A DNA stretch of 64,000 nt from Halalkalibacter urbisdiaboli (GCF_002156385.1 NZ_MVJM01000001.1:978172-1042171); one strand, 5' to 3'. Shown: positions 8,542-16,740, numbered from the stretch's first letter. Made by a program: numbers and translations. The notes: generated by a model not told the origin, from the sequence alone.

Positions 8542-9147
8542 TTAGTCAATTTTTATTTCGTATTCCATTCCACGGGCTGTATTTGATGTTACTTCTTTTC
8601 CAAGAAGACGATTTACAATATGAAAAGACATATTTATTCCCGCCGAAACCCCCGCTGAAGTCACAATATTACCTTGATCAACGAATTTTACATTTCTTTG
8701 AAGTGTCACCTTTGGAAACTCGTTTTCAAATCTATCATAGGTAAACCAATGTGTAGTCGCCGTTTTGCCGTCAAGCAATCCAGCTTTGGCTAGTAAAAAT
8801 GCACCCGTGCAAACCGAAGTCATTATATTAACATTAGTCATTTGATTAGCTATCCATTCTATAACTCGTCTATTGTGTATTTGTGTTTCTCTTGCTCCAG
8901 GTCCACCTGGAACCACAATAATATCAAAAGAAGGTGCGTTATCAAAGCTGTATTCTGGTTGAACTTTCAATCCGTTTCTAGCATATATCATTTCTCCAGT
9001 TTCTGAAATAGTACTTACAATGAATGCTCTAGTTGTAAAGTCTTCATATGTAGTAACGGAAAAAACTTCAAAAGGTCCTGCAAAATCGAGCACTTCAATC
9101 TCGTCAAACAGTAAAATCCCAACAGTCCATTGTTTCTTAATCGACAT
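8542..9147 (-). CDS. DJ-1/PfpI-family protein (GATase1-like)
   Basis: The 201-residue protein has IIVVPGGPG and the nucleophile elbow SVCTGAFLLAKAGLLDG (Cys of VCTGA), then TTHW. It therefore resembles the N-terminal domain of GATase1-type AraC regulators and isonitrile hydratases, but it has no DNA-binding domain. The start MSIKKQ at 9147 has AAGGGGTGAGG upstream; a longer open frame to 9267 is a translation of the riboswitch and is not real. The ZTP-like riboswitch suggests expression under folate or one-carbon stress. The substrate is unknown. Confidence 0.87.
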   Translation of the reverse strand: MSIKKQWTVGILLFDEIEVLDFAGPFEVFSVTTYEDFTTRAFIVSTISETGEMIYARNGLKVQPEYSFDNAPSFDIIVVPGGPGARETQIHNRRVIEWIANQMTNVNIMTSVCTGAFLLAKAGLLDGKTATTHWFTYDRFENEFPKVTLQRNVKFVDQGNIVTSAGVSAGINMSFHIVNRLLGKEVTSNTARGMEYEIKID

Positions 9148-9171
9148 ATTATCCTCACCCCTTAAAATAAT

Positions 9172-9270
9172 AAAAAGCATTTGGATTTTTCCAAATGCTT
9201 TGCCCAGGCGTACGGCTATATAAGTATGTATTCCCTCGTGGTAATCCACGTTACGCCAGTTATACATACC
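9172..9270 (-). promoter_or_regulatory. ZTP (pfl-type) riboswitch with terminator
   Basis: The minus strand reads GTATGTAT AACTGGCG, a CGTGG/CCACG hairpin, AGGGA and ATACATAC (closing P1). It continues with GCCGTACGCCTGGGCA, in which CGCC can pair with GGCG as the pseudoknot. A perfect terminator hairpin (AGCATTTGG/CCAAATGCT plus T run, 9172-9200) follows. This is the ZMP/ZTP class layout (Rfam RF01750 family). ZTP riboswitches normally switch on purine and one-carbon genes; here the target is a DJ-1/PfpI gene. Confidence 0.83.
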
Positions 9271-9284
9271 AAATAATGTTATTA

Positions 9285-9734
9285 TTATTTCTGTAATTTC
9301 TCATTGATTTGTTTTAAATGATGTGAATCGTGCTTAATGAATATTTTTATAAAACTTTCTCCAGAGAATTTTCTTTTTCCACCACCAATAGTAAACCTAA
9401 CATCTTTCCCAACTCTTGAAATTCTTTCATTAAGTTCTTTTCGAGTGATTATAAAACTCTCAATGAGAGACTCAGCTGAATACTCTTTAATAAAAGACAT
9501 AGCCTCTTCATTATGTTGGTCATGGTCTGGGAACTTTGGTAAATCAACACCATCAGCCATATATGGTATCATCTTTTCAAGATTGAATTTATCCCAATAG
9601 TATAGATGCCCCACAATTTGTATGATTGACCATTTTCCTTCTTTAATAGGTTCGCATAGTCTTTCTTCAGATATTTCTTTTAAATCCACAATACTATCAA
9701 TCATTTTTTCAAATTGACTTAATGTTTTATTCAA
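9285..9734 (-). CDS. DinB-family protein
   Basis: The 149-residue protein has the four-helix DinB-like pattern with WSIIQIVGHLYYWDK and the C-terminal FIKHDSHHLKQIN, which provide His residues of the expected metal site. A TTG at 9734 is the likely start, with GGGTGG 7 bases upstream. DinB-like proteins include thiol transferases and damage-inducible proteins; the actual reaction is unknown. It stands alone between two regulatory or repeat regions. Confidence 0.82.
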   Translation of the reverse strand: MNKTLSQFEKMIDSIVDLKEISEERLCEPIKEGKWSIIQIVGHLYYWDKFNLEKMIPYMADGVDLPKFPDHDQHNEEAMSFIKEYSAESLIESFIITRKELNERISRVGKDVRFTIGGGKRKFSGESFIKIFIKHDSHHLKQINEKLQK

Positions 9735-9840
9735 TTGAATACCACCCTTCAAAAATTAATAGAGTATTCAACTTCAATTATACATTAAATTCCAAGAAAC
9801 ATTTGTTCTTATTTGTTTATTATTTATTAAAGGTTGTTCT

Positions 9841-9916
9841 TTAACAATCCTGCCCTTTACTTCAATAAGAAAAACAGCATCCCTTGTTGAAGGAATGCAC
9901 TCAATAGTTGAAGAAT
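9841..9916 (-). repeat. Intergenic cassette element, AGCATCC-hairpin class
   Basis: ATCCTGCCCTTTACTTCAAT, then AAAAACAGCATCCCTTGTTG, GGAATGCAC and ATAGTTGAAGAA on the plus strand. It is nearly identical to the copy at 49629-49695. Confidence 0.85.
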
Positions 9917-9921
9917 ACTAA

Positions 9922-10368
9922 TTAAATAAAATGTTTTTCAATAATGAACTTCGCTCTCTCATCAAGCGGTTGAGGTAACTTATTTAAAGAGAAATATCTC
10001 AAGTTCAAGCTTTCACCATCATTTATTGTTAACTCACCACTTACATCGTCAGCTAAGTAAACACATATAACGTTATAGACTTGATCGCCATTAGGATATT
10101 TAAAATAAAAATCTTTACCTGATAGAATATCAACAAATGTTAAAGTTTTTGCCTTTAATCCTGTTTCTTCATAAAGTTCACGTTCAGCAGTTTGTTCTAA
10201 ACTTTCACCCATTTCCATTGCCCCTCCTGGCAATCCCCATTCTTTTGTATCAGAACGATGTTGAAACAAAATCTCATTTTTTAGATTCACAACGACTATG
10301 GTTGAACCTACTAAAATAAAAGGTCTACTACCAATGAGTTCTCTTATTCCCTTTATATATTCAGCCAT
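9922..10368 (-). CDS. NUDIX hydrolase
   Basis: The 148-residue protein contains a full NUDIX box, from GGAMEMGESLEQ through RELYEETGL, at residues about 48-71. WGLPGG precedes it. The likely substrate is a nucleoside diphosphate linked to another moiety. The ribosome binding site is AGGGGGAAAG. A near-identical internal segment of about 150 bp is duplicated as a fragment at 16741-16898. It is a single-gene unit flanked by intergenic elements. Confidence 0.92.
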   Translation of the reverse strand: MAEYIKGIRELIGSRPFILVGSTIVVVNLKNEILFQHRSDTKEWGLPGGAMEMGESLEQTAERELYEETGLKAKTLTFVDILSGKDFYFKYPNGDQVYNVICVYLADDVSGELTINDGESLNLRYFSLNKLPQPLDERAKFIIEKHFI

Positions 10369-10421
10369 ACTTTCCCCCTAATGATTTTATTTTCTAATCC
10401 ACTATATTCAAAAGTAACAGT

Positions 10422-10476
10422 AAAAAAGGGCATTAACCCTTCATCTGGATCAATGCACCTGGTTAATTGAAGAACA
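10422..10476 (-). repeat. Intergenic cassette element, GGGCATTAACCC class
   Basis: AAAAAAGGGCATTAACCC, then ATCAATGCACC and GGTTAATTGAAGAAC. It shares its hairpin type with the copy at 49981-50068. Confidence 0.75.
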
Positions 10477-10482
10477 ATCTAA

Positions 10483-10667
10483 TTAAGTTAATTTTTCAAG
10501 GTTTCTTACCTTAAGAAATAAAATTGTACCACAATCAAAACAAAAACAAGCGTCTACAGGAGAACTTTTCAAAATAGAGTTTTTCTTAAAAACAGAACCA
10601 TAACCTTAAATTCCCCGGTTTTATTTCTTTTGGACCCACACTCAGGACAAGTTCTTTCTTCTTTCAC
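10483..10667 (-). pseudogene. Frameshifted zinc-ribbon protein gene
   Basis: From a GTG at 10667, with AAGGAGGGG upstream, the frame reads VKEERTCPECGSKRNKTG and stops after 32 codons. A second frame continues with SPVDACFCFDCG and ends VRNLEKLT at 10483. Together they make a small two-CxxC zinc-ribbon protein of about 60 residues interrupted by a one-base shift. A sequencing error is the other explanation. Confidence 0.6.
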
Positions 10668-10690
10668 AGTGCCCCTCCTTTATAGAAAAT

Positions 10691-11362
10691 TTACTGTTCA
10701 TTTAAATGAAGCTGATATGCTTTATATGCACGTAATATGGATATAAAAAGTGTACTGATAAGGATGGTAAAGAAACTAATCAACATAAGACTTCCTTGAA
10801 GAAGCCCGCAAAACAACATAAGCAAGCCTCCTACAAAAAGTGGATAAGAAAATGGGCGTAATATTATATTCCATACTTGATTAGTTGAGTTCATGAGGGG
10901 TGAAGAGCTTTCTAAAATATCTAGTTGGAATCTTGGGAGTGTATTTGCCGTGGAAATAAGGACAGTCCCTACAAGAATAGGAATTAAACGTAATAAGTCA
11001 AACTCCGTCCCGATAGCCATACATGAAGCGAACTTCACCAAAGATGATGTAAGATAAATTCGTTCTTACATGGGAGTTACAAGAAGTAACCCACAATGCA
11101 GTATAAAAAGAATTACAGTAAGGGACAAAAAAATGTCATCAATCCCTTTTCTAAACCTAGAGTAGGAGCCCTGCCGTTTAATAAATTTCTGTAGAACGAA
11201 GAGCTGAGTGTTTAATAAAATCATTGTTAAAGGAATAGTAAGTAGGATAACTTCACTTGTTCCATACTTTGGTTCAACCATTTTAATCTTTGTGACATAT
11301 AAAAAGATACTTACACCGAGAGTAAAAATAGTTAAGCAACTAATAATCAGTTTTCGGACCAC
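10691..11362 (-). pseudogene. SdpI-like immunity protein gene interrupted by an in-frame stop
   Basis: Two ORFs, 11066-11362 (98 residues, membrane helices of the DUF1648-like N-half) and 10691-11041 (116 residues, IPILVGTVLISTANTLPRF and the C-terminal helices), lie in the same frame. Only a TAA and 8 codons separate them. Joined, they match an SdpI-type membrane protein, which protects against the SDP toxin and sequesters SdpR in Bacillus. The stop lies inside a copy of a short repeat also found at 17312 and 42369, so the gene seems split by repeat insertion. The first codon overlaps the SdpR-like stop. Confidence 0.68.
11030..11073 (-). repeat. Short repeat inside the sdpI-like gene
   Basis: The minus strand reads CTCCCATGTAAGAACGAATT, then a TTACAT arm and GGTGAAG. 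ATGTAAG and CTTACAT are complementary. Similar sequences occur at 17312-17376 and 42369-42434. It supplies the TAA that splits the gene. Confidence 0.7.
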
Positions 11363-11634
11363 TAGTTCTCCCCCTTAGAATTAAATTGAATGATCCACTT
11401 CATAACATCCTGAAAGACCGTAGAATTTAGAGAATAATAAACATACTGCCCCTTTTTAAATGCATACACTAAATCAGCATTTTTTAACACAGATAAATGT
11501 TGTGAAATCCCTGGTTTACTGATATCAAAATGATTAGCAATTTCCCCTGCTGTCAATTCTCCATTCCGTAGGAGGTCTAAAATCCTTCTTCTATTCTCAT
11601 CGGATAATGCTTTAAACAGCTCGTTAATTGACAA
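11362..11634 (-). CDS. SdpR-like ArsR-family autorepressor
   Basis: The 90-residue winged-helix protein starts (TTG) MSINELFKALSDENRRRIL and has EIANHFDISKPGISQHLSVL as recognition region. It resembles SdpR, which represses its own operon until SdpI sequesters it. The stop TAG overlaps the next gene's GTG by one base. AAGGAG lies upstream, and a dyad of TACTTAA units covers the promoter region. Confidence 0.85.
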   Translation of the reverse strand: MSINELFKALSDENRRRILDLLRNGELTAGEIANHFDISKPGISQHLSVLKNADLVYAFKKGQYVYYSLNSTVFQDVMKWIIQFNSKGEN

Positions 11635-11652
11635 AAAATTTTTACTCCTTTC

Positions 11653-11680
11653 ATTTAAGTATTTACTTAATTACTTAAAT
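11653..11680. promoter_or_regulatory. Probable operator of the SdpR-like repressor
   Basis: ATTTAAGTA and TACTTAAAT are inverted around a further TTTACTTAAT, giving overlapping dyads just upstream of the ArsR-type gene. Confidence 0.6.
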
Positions 11681-11717
11681 TATATGCCATTGGAACAAAA
11701 TGTCAACATCAATTTGA

Positions 11718-11812
11718 ATTACCGCACCACCTGGTAGTGACCATCTTATTAACCATTAAAATTTTTTCATCATAGATAAACGCATAAACAACATCCACTT
11801 TCTCATAGTTTC
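11718..11812 (-). pseudogene. N-terminal NUDIX gene fragment
   Basis: After a GGGGGAAAC ribosome binding site, the minus strand encodes VDVVYAFIYDEKILMVN. A frame change then gives WSLPGGA, the segment just before a NUDIX box, after which similarity ends. It is a truncated remnant of a second NUDIX cassette. Confidence 0.55.
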
Positions 11813-11855
11813 CCCCTTTATAATAAGTGTTTTTAGTACAAAGTAGCACAACATT

Positions 11856-11908
11856 ATTCAACTAACCTGCCAGTTAGCGCAACAAGTGTCATAACAACAG
11901 CCCTCACT
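11856..11908 (-). repeat. Intergenic cassette element (boundary part)
   Basis: TTCAACTAACCTGCCAGTTA and GCGCAACAAG match the upstream boundary of other copies. The hairpin part is poorly conserved here. Confidence 0.65.
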
Positions 11909-11942
11909 TTTCATGCCTTACTACCCTTTTGTTGTAGAAAAA

Positions 11943-12470
11943 CTAATATATAAATGCAGGATTTTCTCTTATATTTAGAAGAATTTCATCTAAATCGGAT
12001 GGTTTTAAATTAGTTGTATTAAATATAAAGCGTTTTTCTAATTCTTTACTTTCAAATTCCTTCACTAATTCTAAACACCTTTCACCCATCTGATGTTCTT
12101 TAATCCTTAAAGCGTCTCTTTTCAGTAGTTCATCTCTATCCGCCCACAAAACAACATAGATAACTTCTATATCATTTACTTCGGCATAAATCTTCTGTGA
12201 TAGCTTTTCAACTTCTTCTGGAAAAGCAACATAATCAATGATCACATTCTTATTGGCTTGAACAAAATTAATACTTAAATCCGCTATATTTTCCCAAACA
12301 AGTGATAGGGATTCTTCACTTTCCCAAGGCGGAAGGTATCCACCAATAACCATATGATTTATTAAATCACCTTCAATATAAGCACTATGTTCAAATAATT
12401 CAGCAAGTCTTTTTGAAGTTGTAGATTTACCAACTCCTGCTGGTCCAGATATAATATAAATTCTATTCAT
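11943..12470 (-). CDS. P-loop kinase-like ATPase
   Basis: The 175-residue protein starts MNRIYIISGPAGVGKSTTSK, so the Walker A motif is at residues 8-15. VIIDYVAFP is a Walker B-like strand, and ADRDELLKRDALR is an arginine-rich lid region. The fold suggests a small-molecule kinase, as in chloramphenicol phosphotransferase or gluconate kinase relatives; the substrate is unknown. The ATG at 12470 follows AGGTGGG. The preceding in-frame GTG is part of the ribosome binding site. Confidence 0.82.
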   Translation of the reverse strand: MNRIYIISGPAGVGKSTTSKRLAELFEHSAYIEGDLINHMVIGGYLPPWESEESLSLVWENIADLSINFVQANKNVIIDYVAFPEEVEKLSQKIYAEVNDIEVIYVVLWADRDELLKRDALRIKEHQMGERCLELVKEFESKELEKRFIFNTTNLKPSDLDEILLNIRENPAFIY

Positions 12471-12529
12471 TGTTCCCACCTACTTTATCTATGTACATTT
12501 CTAATTCAAGTTAATACCTTTAAATCCTT

Positions 12530-12618
12530 CTTCCACTAACCTTAGTACAAAAAGCGATAGGATCTGCCGTTACGACAGCTCGCATTCTTTCGTTCAGGCA
12601 CCCGTTACTTGAATAAGC
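12530..12618 (-). repeat. Intergenic cassette element, GAGCTG/CAGCTC class
   Basis: TTCCACTAACCTTAG, then GATCTGCCGTTACGACAGCT, CGTTCAGGCACCCGTTACTT and GAATAAG. It directly abuts a separate terminator at 12621-12649. Confidence 0.75.
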
Positions 12619-12620
12619 TA

Positions 12621-12649
12621 AAAAGGCGGTCACTAATTGACCGCCTTTT
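12621..12649 (-). terminator. Terminator of the tautomerase-family gene
   Basis: AAAAGGCGGTCA and TGACCGCCTTTT form a perfect stem around ATTAG, 2 bp after the stop of the gene at 12652. Confidence 0.9.
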
Positions 12650-12651
12650 AC

Positions 12652-13041
12652 TCATACATTAACTTTATAATTCAGTGCTAACTCATCCCCAGGTAATCCT
12701 CTTATTCCCCAGTTATGTTTTGGTGTTTCAAAAATTGTAATCTCAATATCTTGAGGGGATATACTCAATTCACCATTTATACGCTCGAATAGTAGCTTTA
12801 ATAATTGTTTTTTAGCTTTAACCGTTCTACCTTCAAACATACTAACCTCAATTACGGTATATGCTTCAGTTCTCCCACCTGCAAAATAAAAATCTTCTTT
12901 CTCCATAGGGAAAAAGCGATGAAATTTTTTGTCCGAAGGAAATCCAAGTGCTTCCACCATACACGAATGAATAACATTCGATAGTGTTTCCTTAATTGGA
13001 TTTAACCTATCCTTAACCCCATAAATTTTAATTTGTCCCAT
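12652..13041 (-). CDS. Tautomerase-family protein
   Basis: The 129-residue protein starts MGQIKIYGVKDRLNPIKE and has the tautomerase (4-oxalocrotonate tautomerase superfamily) pattern: one helix after strand 1, IEVSMFEGRTVKAKKQLLK in the middle, and HNWGIRGLPGDE at the end. It lacks a proline immediately after Met, the usual catalytic base, so the activity is uncertain. AAAGGTGAG lies 8 bases before the chosen ATG. A C-terminal fragment of a related gene lies at 40585-40674. Confidence 0.78.
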   Translation of the reverse strand: MGQIKIYGVKDRLNPIKETLSNVIHSCMVEALGFPSDKKFHRFFPMEKEDFYFAGGRTEAYTVIEVSMFEGRTVKAKKQLLKLLFERINGELSISPQDIEITIFETPKHNWGIRGLPGDELALNYKVNV

Positions 13042-13133
13042 TCTCATCTCACCTTTCTCTTCTCAACTAAACTAAACTCTGCTAACGATATACTATATTC
13101 TATAAAGAAGTTAAAAATTCCTTCTACAAGTAT

Positions 13134-13223
13134 TCTGCCACGTTCGTGCAATAAGCTATAGGAGCTGTCGACTCCTTATTTCGTTAAAGCACCCTTAACT
13201 TTAAGTGCCATTTTTCACAATCC
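13134..13223 (-). repeat. Intergenic cassette element, GAGCTG class
   Basis: ATTCTGCCACGTTCGTGCAA, TAAGCTATAGGAGCTGTCGA, CACCCTTAACTTTAAGTG, then TTTTTCACAATCC. The last part is the second common type of boundary (ACTTTAAGT...TTCACAATC). Confidence 0.75.
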
Positions 13224-13271
13224 TGTAAACATCTTTAAAAAGAAAGAAAAGTCCTGCTATAATTAGTTTTT

Positions 13272-13658
13272 TCAACAAAATATTTCGTGAATATTTCCAT
13301 CAGGATCTGCAAAAAAAGCAGTAGTTTGACCCCAAGGCATTTGTGTAGGTTCTTTAATGGGAACTGCTCCTTTTTGTATAATTTCCTTATAGGAGTTCTC
13401 TACTTCTTCTGGTGTATCGCAAGGAAATGCTAATTCAAAAGATTGTCCCATTTTACCTTCTTTAAAAGAAGGATGTCCTCCAGTTATATCAGACATTATT
13501 TGTCGGGAACAAATTGAAAACCTAACTCCTTCACTTTCAAACTCTACATTTTGTTCAGAATCACCTTCTATATTAAATCCTATAACTTCTCGATAGAAAT
13601 TTTTCATTTTTAAAACATCATCTGTAACTATTGTTATAAGGCTTATTTTAGATTTCAT
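13272..13658 (-). CDS. VOC-family (glyoxalase-like) protein
   Basis: The 128-residue protein shows paired beta-alpha-beta-beta-beta units: ISLITIVTDDVLKMKNFYRE at the start, then WGQTTAFFADPDGNIHEIF at the end with the Glu metal ligand. The family contains glyoxalases and antibiotic-binding or -modifying proteins; no specific function can be assigned. The start at 13658 has AGGAG 10 bases upstream. It lies 22 bp after the toroid gene's stop, perhaps in an operon. Confidence 0.86.
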   Translation of the reverse strand: MKSKISLITIVTDDVLKMKNFYREVIGFNIEGDSEQNVEFESEGVRFSICSRQIMSDITGGHPSFKEGKMGQSFELAFPCDTPEEVENSYKEIIQKGAVPIKEPTQMPWGQTTAFFADPDGNIHEIFC

Positions 13659-13680
13659 GTAAATCCAACTCCTATTCACA

Positions 13681-14547
13681 TTAATTTTTGTCAATCATAT
13701 CGTGATGATGTAATACCCTCAAAGCGTCCATAGTCCAAATACTTTTCCATACTCTACAATCTTCTTCATCATCAACATGCCAATTCAAAATAAAATGTCC
13801 ATCCTCCGATTGTGTATATATTTCGTTTTCTAAACTTCGGATAACATACTCTTTAATGGATAAGTACATTGGACTATCTGGTGAATGCGCTAACAAAAAT
13901 GGTTTAGCACAATATGTAGTTGCCCATTTGTCTGAGTCCGTTTCAATAATTTGAAGAATGTCCTCATTTAATTGTTTCAAAATTTGTGACTTATATGGTT
14001 CGTCAATTCTTTCTGACAAACGAAGTAAACAGAGAGCAGATAAAAAATAAAATTGTCGTGGTTCTTCTGAAGTTCGAATGGTAGTCATAGAAGCCATTGC
14101 ATGTTCGGTAACATTCCTTAGAAAACCTTTTGGTACTAATTGCCGATACTCATATAAATAACCTACTAATTCAGCACATGGATTATCTAACCAGCCATTG
14201 CTTCTTTGGTTAGGTCTTGCATGCCAACATTTTAGTTCATGATCATATGAGTCTACTATGTATTGAATGCCTTTTTGCACAATCTCATCTTTTGATGTAG
14301 CACCAACTTCACTAAGATACTGAAAAGCCATACTGGTATCCATCTCATTTGGAATATCACTATGTCCTTCTCCCATATTTCTAAAACCATCATTTTCTCC
14401 TTGATACTGTTTTAATAAGAAAATTACGTTTCGAGGATTCCCATTTTCAAAATGAAAACGGAACAATTCCTGTTCCAAATCTCTTCCGTAATTCATTAGA
14501 TAACTTCGAGCTTTTTGGAAATTTTCAAAAGATAATGTACTAACCAT
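13681..14547 (-). CDS. Terpenoid-cyclase-toroid-like hypothetical protein
   Basis: The 288-residue soluble protein has repeated alpha-helical pairs with QYLSEVG, GIQYIVDSY and NPCAELVGYLYEYRQL, a pattern like squalene/prenyltransferase alpha-toroid repeats. I do not recognise a catalytic DxDD motif. The function is unknown. It is followed by the VOC gene on the same strand with almost no gap, which suggests co-transcription. Confidence 0.7.
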   Translation of the reverse strand: MVSTLSFENFQKARSYLMNYGRDLEQELFRFHFENGNPRNVIFLLKQYQGENDGFRNMGEGHSDIPNEMDTSMAFQYLSEVGATSKDEIVQKGIQYIVDSYDHELKCWHARPNQRSNGWLDNPCAELVGYLYEYRQLVPKGFLRNVTEHAMASMTTIRTSEEPRQFYFLSALCLLRLSERIDEPYKSQILKQLNEDILQIIETDSDKWATTYCAKPFLLAHSPDSPMYLSIKEYVIRSLENEIYTQSEDGHFILNWHVDDEEDCRVWKSIWTMDALRVLHHHDMIDKN

Positions 14548-14771
14548 AACCCATTCCCTTCAATTTATTATTTTTAATACGACAAATAGACTCAAATTCC
14601 TTTTTAGTTTTTGTTTTCATAAAGTAAACTTTAAAAACCCGTATTTTTCATTCTTCATTTCTCCTCACGTTGAGTTTATAAAACTCCATCTAAATTAGAA
14701 TTATTAAATCAACGCTCTCCTTTAGCTAATTAAGCAAGCTACAATACAGAATTTTATTGAATATAATATAT

Positions 14772-15074
14772 TCATTTAGAATTTTCGTTATATTTAACCA
14801 TAAAAGGTGAAAAGAATGAAAAGAATATAGAAATTGAAATCATAATTAATATAGTTATAAAAATATTTAAGTTGAAATAATTAGATAAAAAAGGACCTAA
14901 AAATACCATAGGGGTAACAATCCAGAAAGATACCACACCTCTTGAAGAAAAAGCTATTTTGTGTTCTGTATTACATTTTTCACAAATAACAGGTTTGTAT
15001 CCTAACCACAAAGATTTAAAGATTTTTCCCCATTTCATTTGTACACCACACTTATTACATCTTGGTAAACTCAT
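14772..15074 (-). CDS. CxxC-20-CxxC zinc-ribbon membrane protein, copy 1
   Basis: The 100-residue protein has RCNKCGVQMKWGK and VICEKCNTEHK, two CxxC pairs 20-22 residues apart, then two membrane helices (about 48-66 and 70-92). This matches the TIGR04104-type family of putative zinc-finger proteins of unknown function. A virtually identical gene with the same flanks is at 23263-23565, indicating a recent duplication. GGGGGAG precedes the ATG. Confidence 0.83.
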   Translation of the reverse strand: MSLPRCNKCGVQMKWGKIFKSLWLGYKPVICEKCNTEHKIAFSSRGVVSFWIVTPMVFLGPFLSNYFNLNIFITILIMISISIFFSFFSPFMVKYNENSK

Positions 15075-15130
15075 AATCTCCCCCTCAAATTGAAATTTAC
15101 ATAATTATTTATTACCCTATATTTTTTAGT

Positions 15131-15230
15131 AAACTGCCACGTTCGTGCAATAAGACAAAGAGCTGCCTTTACGACAGCTCCCACTCTTTCTTCGTTCAAG
15201 CTCCCGTTAGCTTGAGTATAATTATTCACA
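15131..15230 (-). repeat. Intergenic cassette element, GAGCTG/CAGCTC class
   Basis: AAACTGCCACGTTCGTGCAA, GAGCTGCC-TTTACGACAGCTC, CGTTCAAGCTCCCGTTAG, then TTATTCAC. Almost identical to the copy at 23616-23719, so the duplicated unit includes this element. Confidence 0.88.
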
Positions 15231-15281
15231 GTTTTATCCTGAATAATAAAGAATAAAACTTTCCATAAGAACACCCGTAAT

Positions 15282-15902
15282 CTAATTTTCCTCAACTACC
15301 CTAACATGACAAGTTGAAAAATTGTCGGTATCCCAATTTTCAATTATGTATTGGTACCATTCAAGAAAATCGCTCGAACCGTTAGAAGCTTTATTACCTT
15401 TAGCTCTATCTACTCTATTAAAAACACCAACATATCCCTTTAACTCCTCTAGAATTTCTTCTTTTGATTTTATTGTAATTCCATCACAAGAGTTAAGTTC
15501 AAAGGGAGTACCCTCAATACTAGCTTGAGCCAAAAAAGACCTTAAGTTCCTTGAAGTTCTTTTTATTGATTCTATAACAATTCGTTCTTCTTTAGAAAGA
15601 TTAGGATTATTCGTTAAAAAACTACTTAACACGTCAATCGATTCAAGTTCCCTATAGATTTGATTTAGTGTACTTCTATCAATTTTTTCATCTGTTAGTA
15701 AGTCTTCATATTGAAGTAAATCACTTAGGCTACTATTTAAATCTTCAATATCAAGCGCAAATGTTGTAATTATTTCTTTAATCATGCGGTCTCTTTCTTT
15801 GACAACTTTATAAGAATGATATAACGATATTGTTAAAGAAATAGTAAGAATCATTATTATGCCGATTATGATTGGTTTATATAAATTTTTCACATCACGC
15901 AC
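15282..15902 (-). CDS. Hypothetical membrane-anchored protein
   Basis: The 206-residue protein has one N-terminal membrane helix (residues about 10-30) and a mostly helical, acidic extracytoplasmic domain. I do not recognise the family. No ribosome binding site of note decides the start; the ATG precedes RDVKNLYKPIIIG. It is a single-gene unit with array elements on both sides. Confidence 0.7.
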   Translation of the reverse strand: MRDVKNLYKPIIIGIIMILTISLTISLYHSYKVVKERDRMIKEIITTFALDIEDLNSSLSDLLQYEDLLTDEKIDRSTLNQIYRELESIDVLSSFLTNNPNLSKEERIVIESIKRTSRNLRSFLAQASIEGTPFELNSCDGITIKSKEEILEELKGYVGVFNRVDRAKGNKASNGSSDFLEWYQYIIENWDTDNFSTCHVRVVEEN

Positions 15903-16016
15903 CTCTATTCAAAATGATCATAGATAAAAATTTCTGTCACCTCATAGACCTTGTGCAAAAACATTAAAGCACTATATACCATATCATCCAAGGAAATATC
16001 CAGTGCTTGTTTAATT

Positions 16017-16096
16017 ATCCTTCGCCTTTAGCGCATTAAGCAAGGAGCTGCCGAATGACAACTCCTGTGGTTTAACACATGCCACTGTTAGTAAAT
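16017..16096 (-). repeat. Intergenic cassette element, GAGCTG class (degenerate)
   Basis: TCCTTCGCCTTTAGCGCATT, AAGGAGCTGCCGAATGACAA, CTCCTGTGG, then CCACTGTTAGTAAATACC. The hairpin arms are partly decayed. Confidence 0.65.
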
Positions 16097-16100
16097 ACCA

Positions 16101-16466
16101 TTAATGATTTACAACAATCTTTTCTGCAACCTCTTTATCTTCGCCTTTTTGTTTAACCCAAACTTTAACGTCGTCGCCTTTTGTTAATTCATCAAATTTA
16201 TCTTTAAGCCCCTCTATCTTAGTCGTTTCATCAATGAATATCTCATATACGGGATATGATGCTTCTGGATCAGTAGCAGGTGGAGCAATAAAAAGACTCG
16301 TTTCCTTAATCTCATAGATAAAAACATTTTGGTACTCTGGATTTGTATCTTCCTATTCGAGTTTTACATTTTCTTGTGTGTTTGAAGGAGTATTAACCTT
16401 TGTTTTTTCTTGATTGCAACCAACTAAAGCTATCAATAAGACAAAAATGAGTGTAATTTTCCTCAT
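16101..16466 (-). pseudogene. Lipoprotein gene with an in-frame nonsense codon
   Basis: The minus strand encodes MRKITLIFVLLIALVGCNQE, a lipoprotein signal peptide with lipobox LVGC. Codon 38 is TAG (16353-16355), and the same frame then runs open for over 80 codons to EKIVVNH at 16101. The protein would be about 121 residues. The gene is either inactivated by a point mutation or relies on read-through. Confidence 0.75.
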
Positions 16467-16490
16467 AGAAATTCCCCCAATAATTATTAA

Positions 16491-16558
16491 ACAATCCTGC
16501 CACTTTACTTCAATAAGTGCAATCCCAGCTTTTTCATGGATTGCACCCGTGTGTTAAA
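16491..16558 (-). repeat. Intergenic cassette element, GCAATCC-hairpin class
   Basis: ACAATCCTGCCACTTTACTT, CAATAAG, the hairpin GTGCAATCC...GGATTGCAC, then CCGTGTGTTAAAAAG. The arms form a long perfect stem. Confidence 0.8.
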
Positions 16559-16740
16559 AAGAAATTATATTATTTTTATCATCTTTTATATCAATTCCGT
16601 GTGCTGGTTTATTTGTATAGGCAAACCAAACTTTATTTTTTGGACTAACTTGTACGAGTTTTGCATACGCCCACCAACTGTAATCCCTTTAATATCAACA
16701 TTGGGGTTAACAACAACAAGTTATGTAAAAGGGAAGCCAA
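16554..16740 (-). pseudogene. C-terminal fragment of an unidentified protein gene
   Basis: The minus strand has two frames joined by a shift: VVVNPNVDIKGITVG and then WAYAKLVQVSPKNKVWFAY, ending KNNIISF and stop at 16554. This is the 3' end of a lost gene. It is fused at 16740 to a NUDIX gene fragment, marking an illegitimate junction. Confidence 0.5.

Noticed and set aside
9148..9267. N-terminal extension of the DJ-1/PfpI gene
   Set aside because: It would translate the ZTP riboswitch and its terminator; a good ribosome binding site supports the start at 9147.
15071..15295. 74-residue minus-strand ORF between two genes
   Set aside because: It is a translation through the GAGCTG-class intergenic element and has no ribosome binding site; the flanking genes have better starts.
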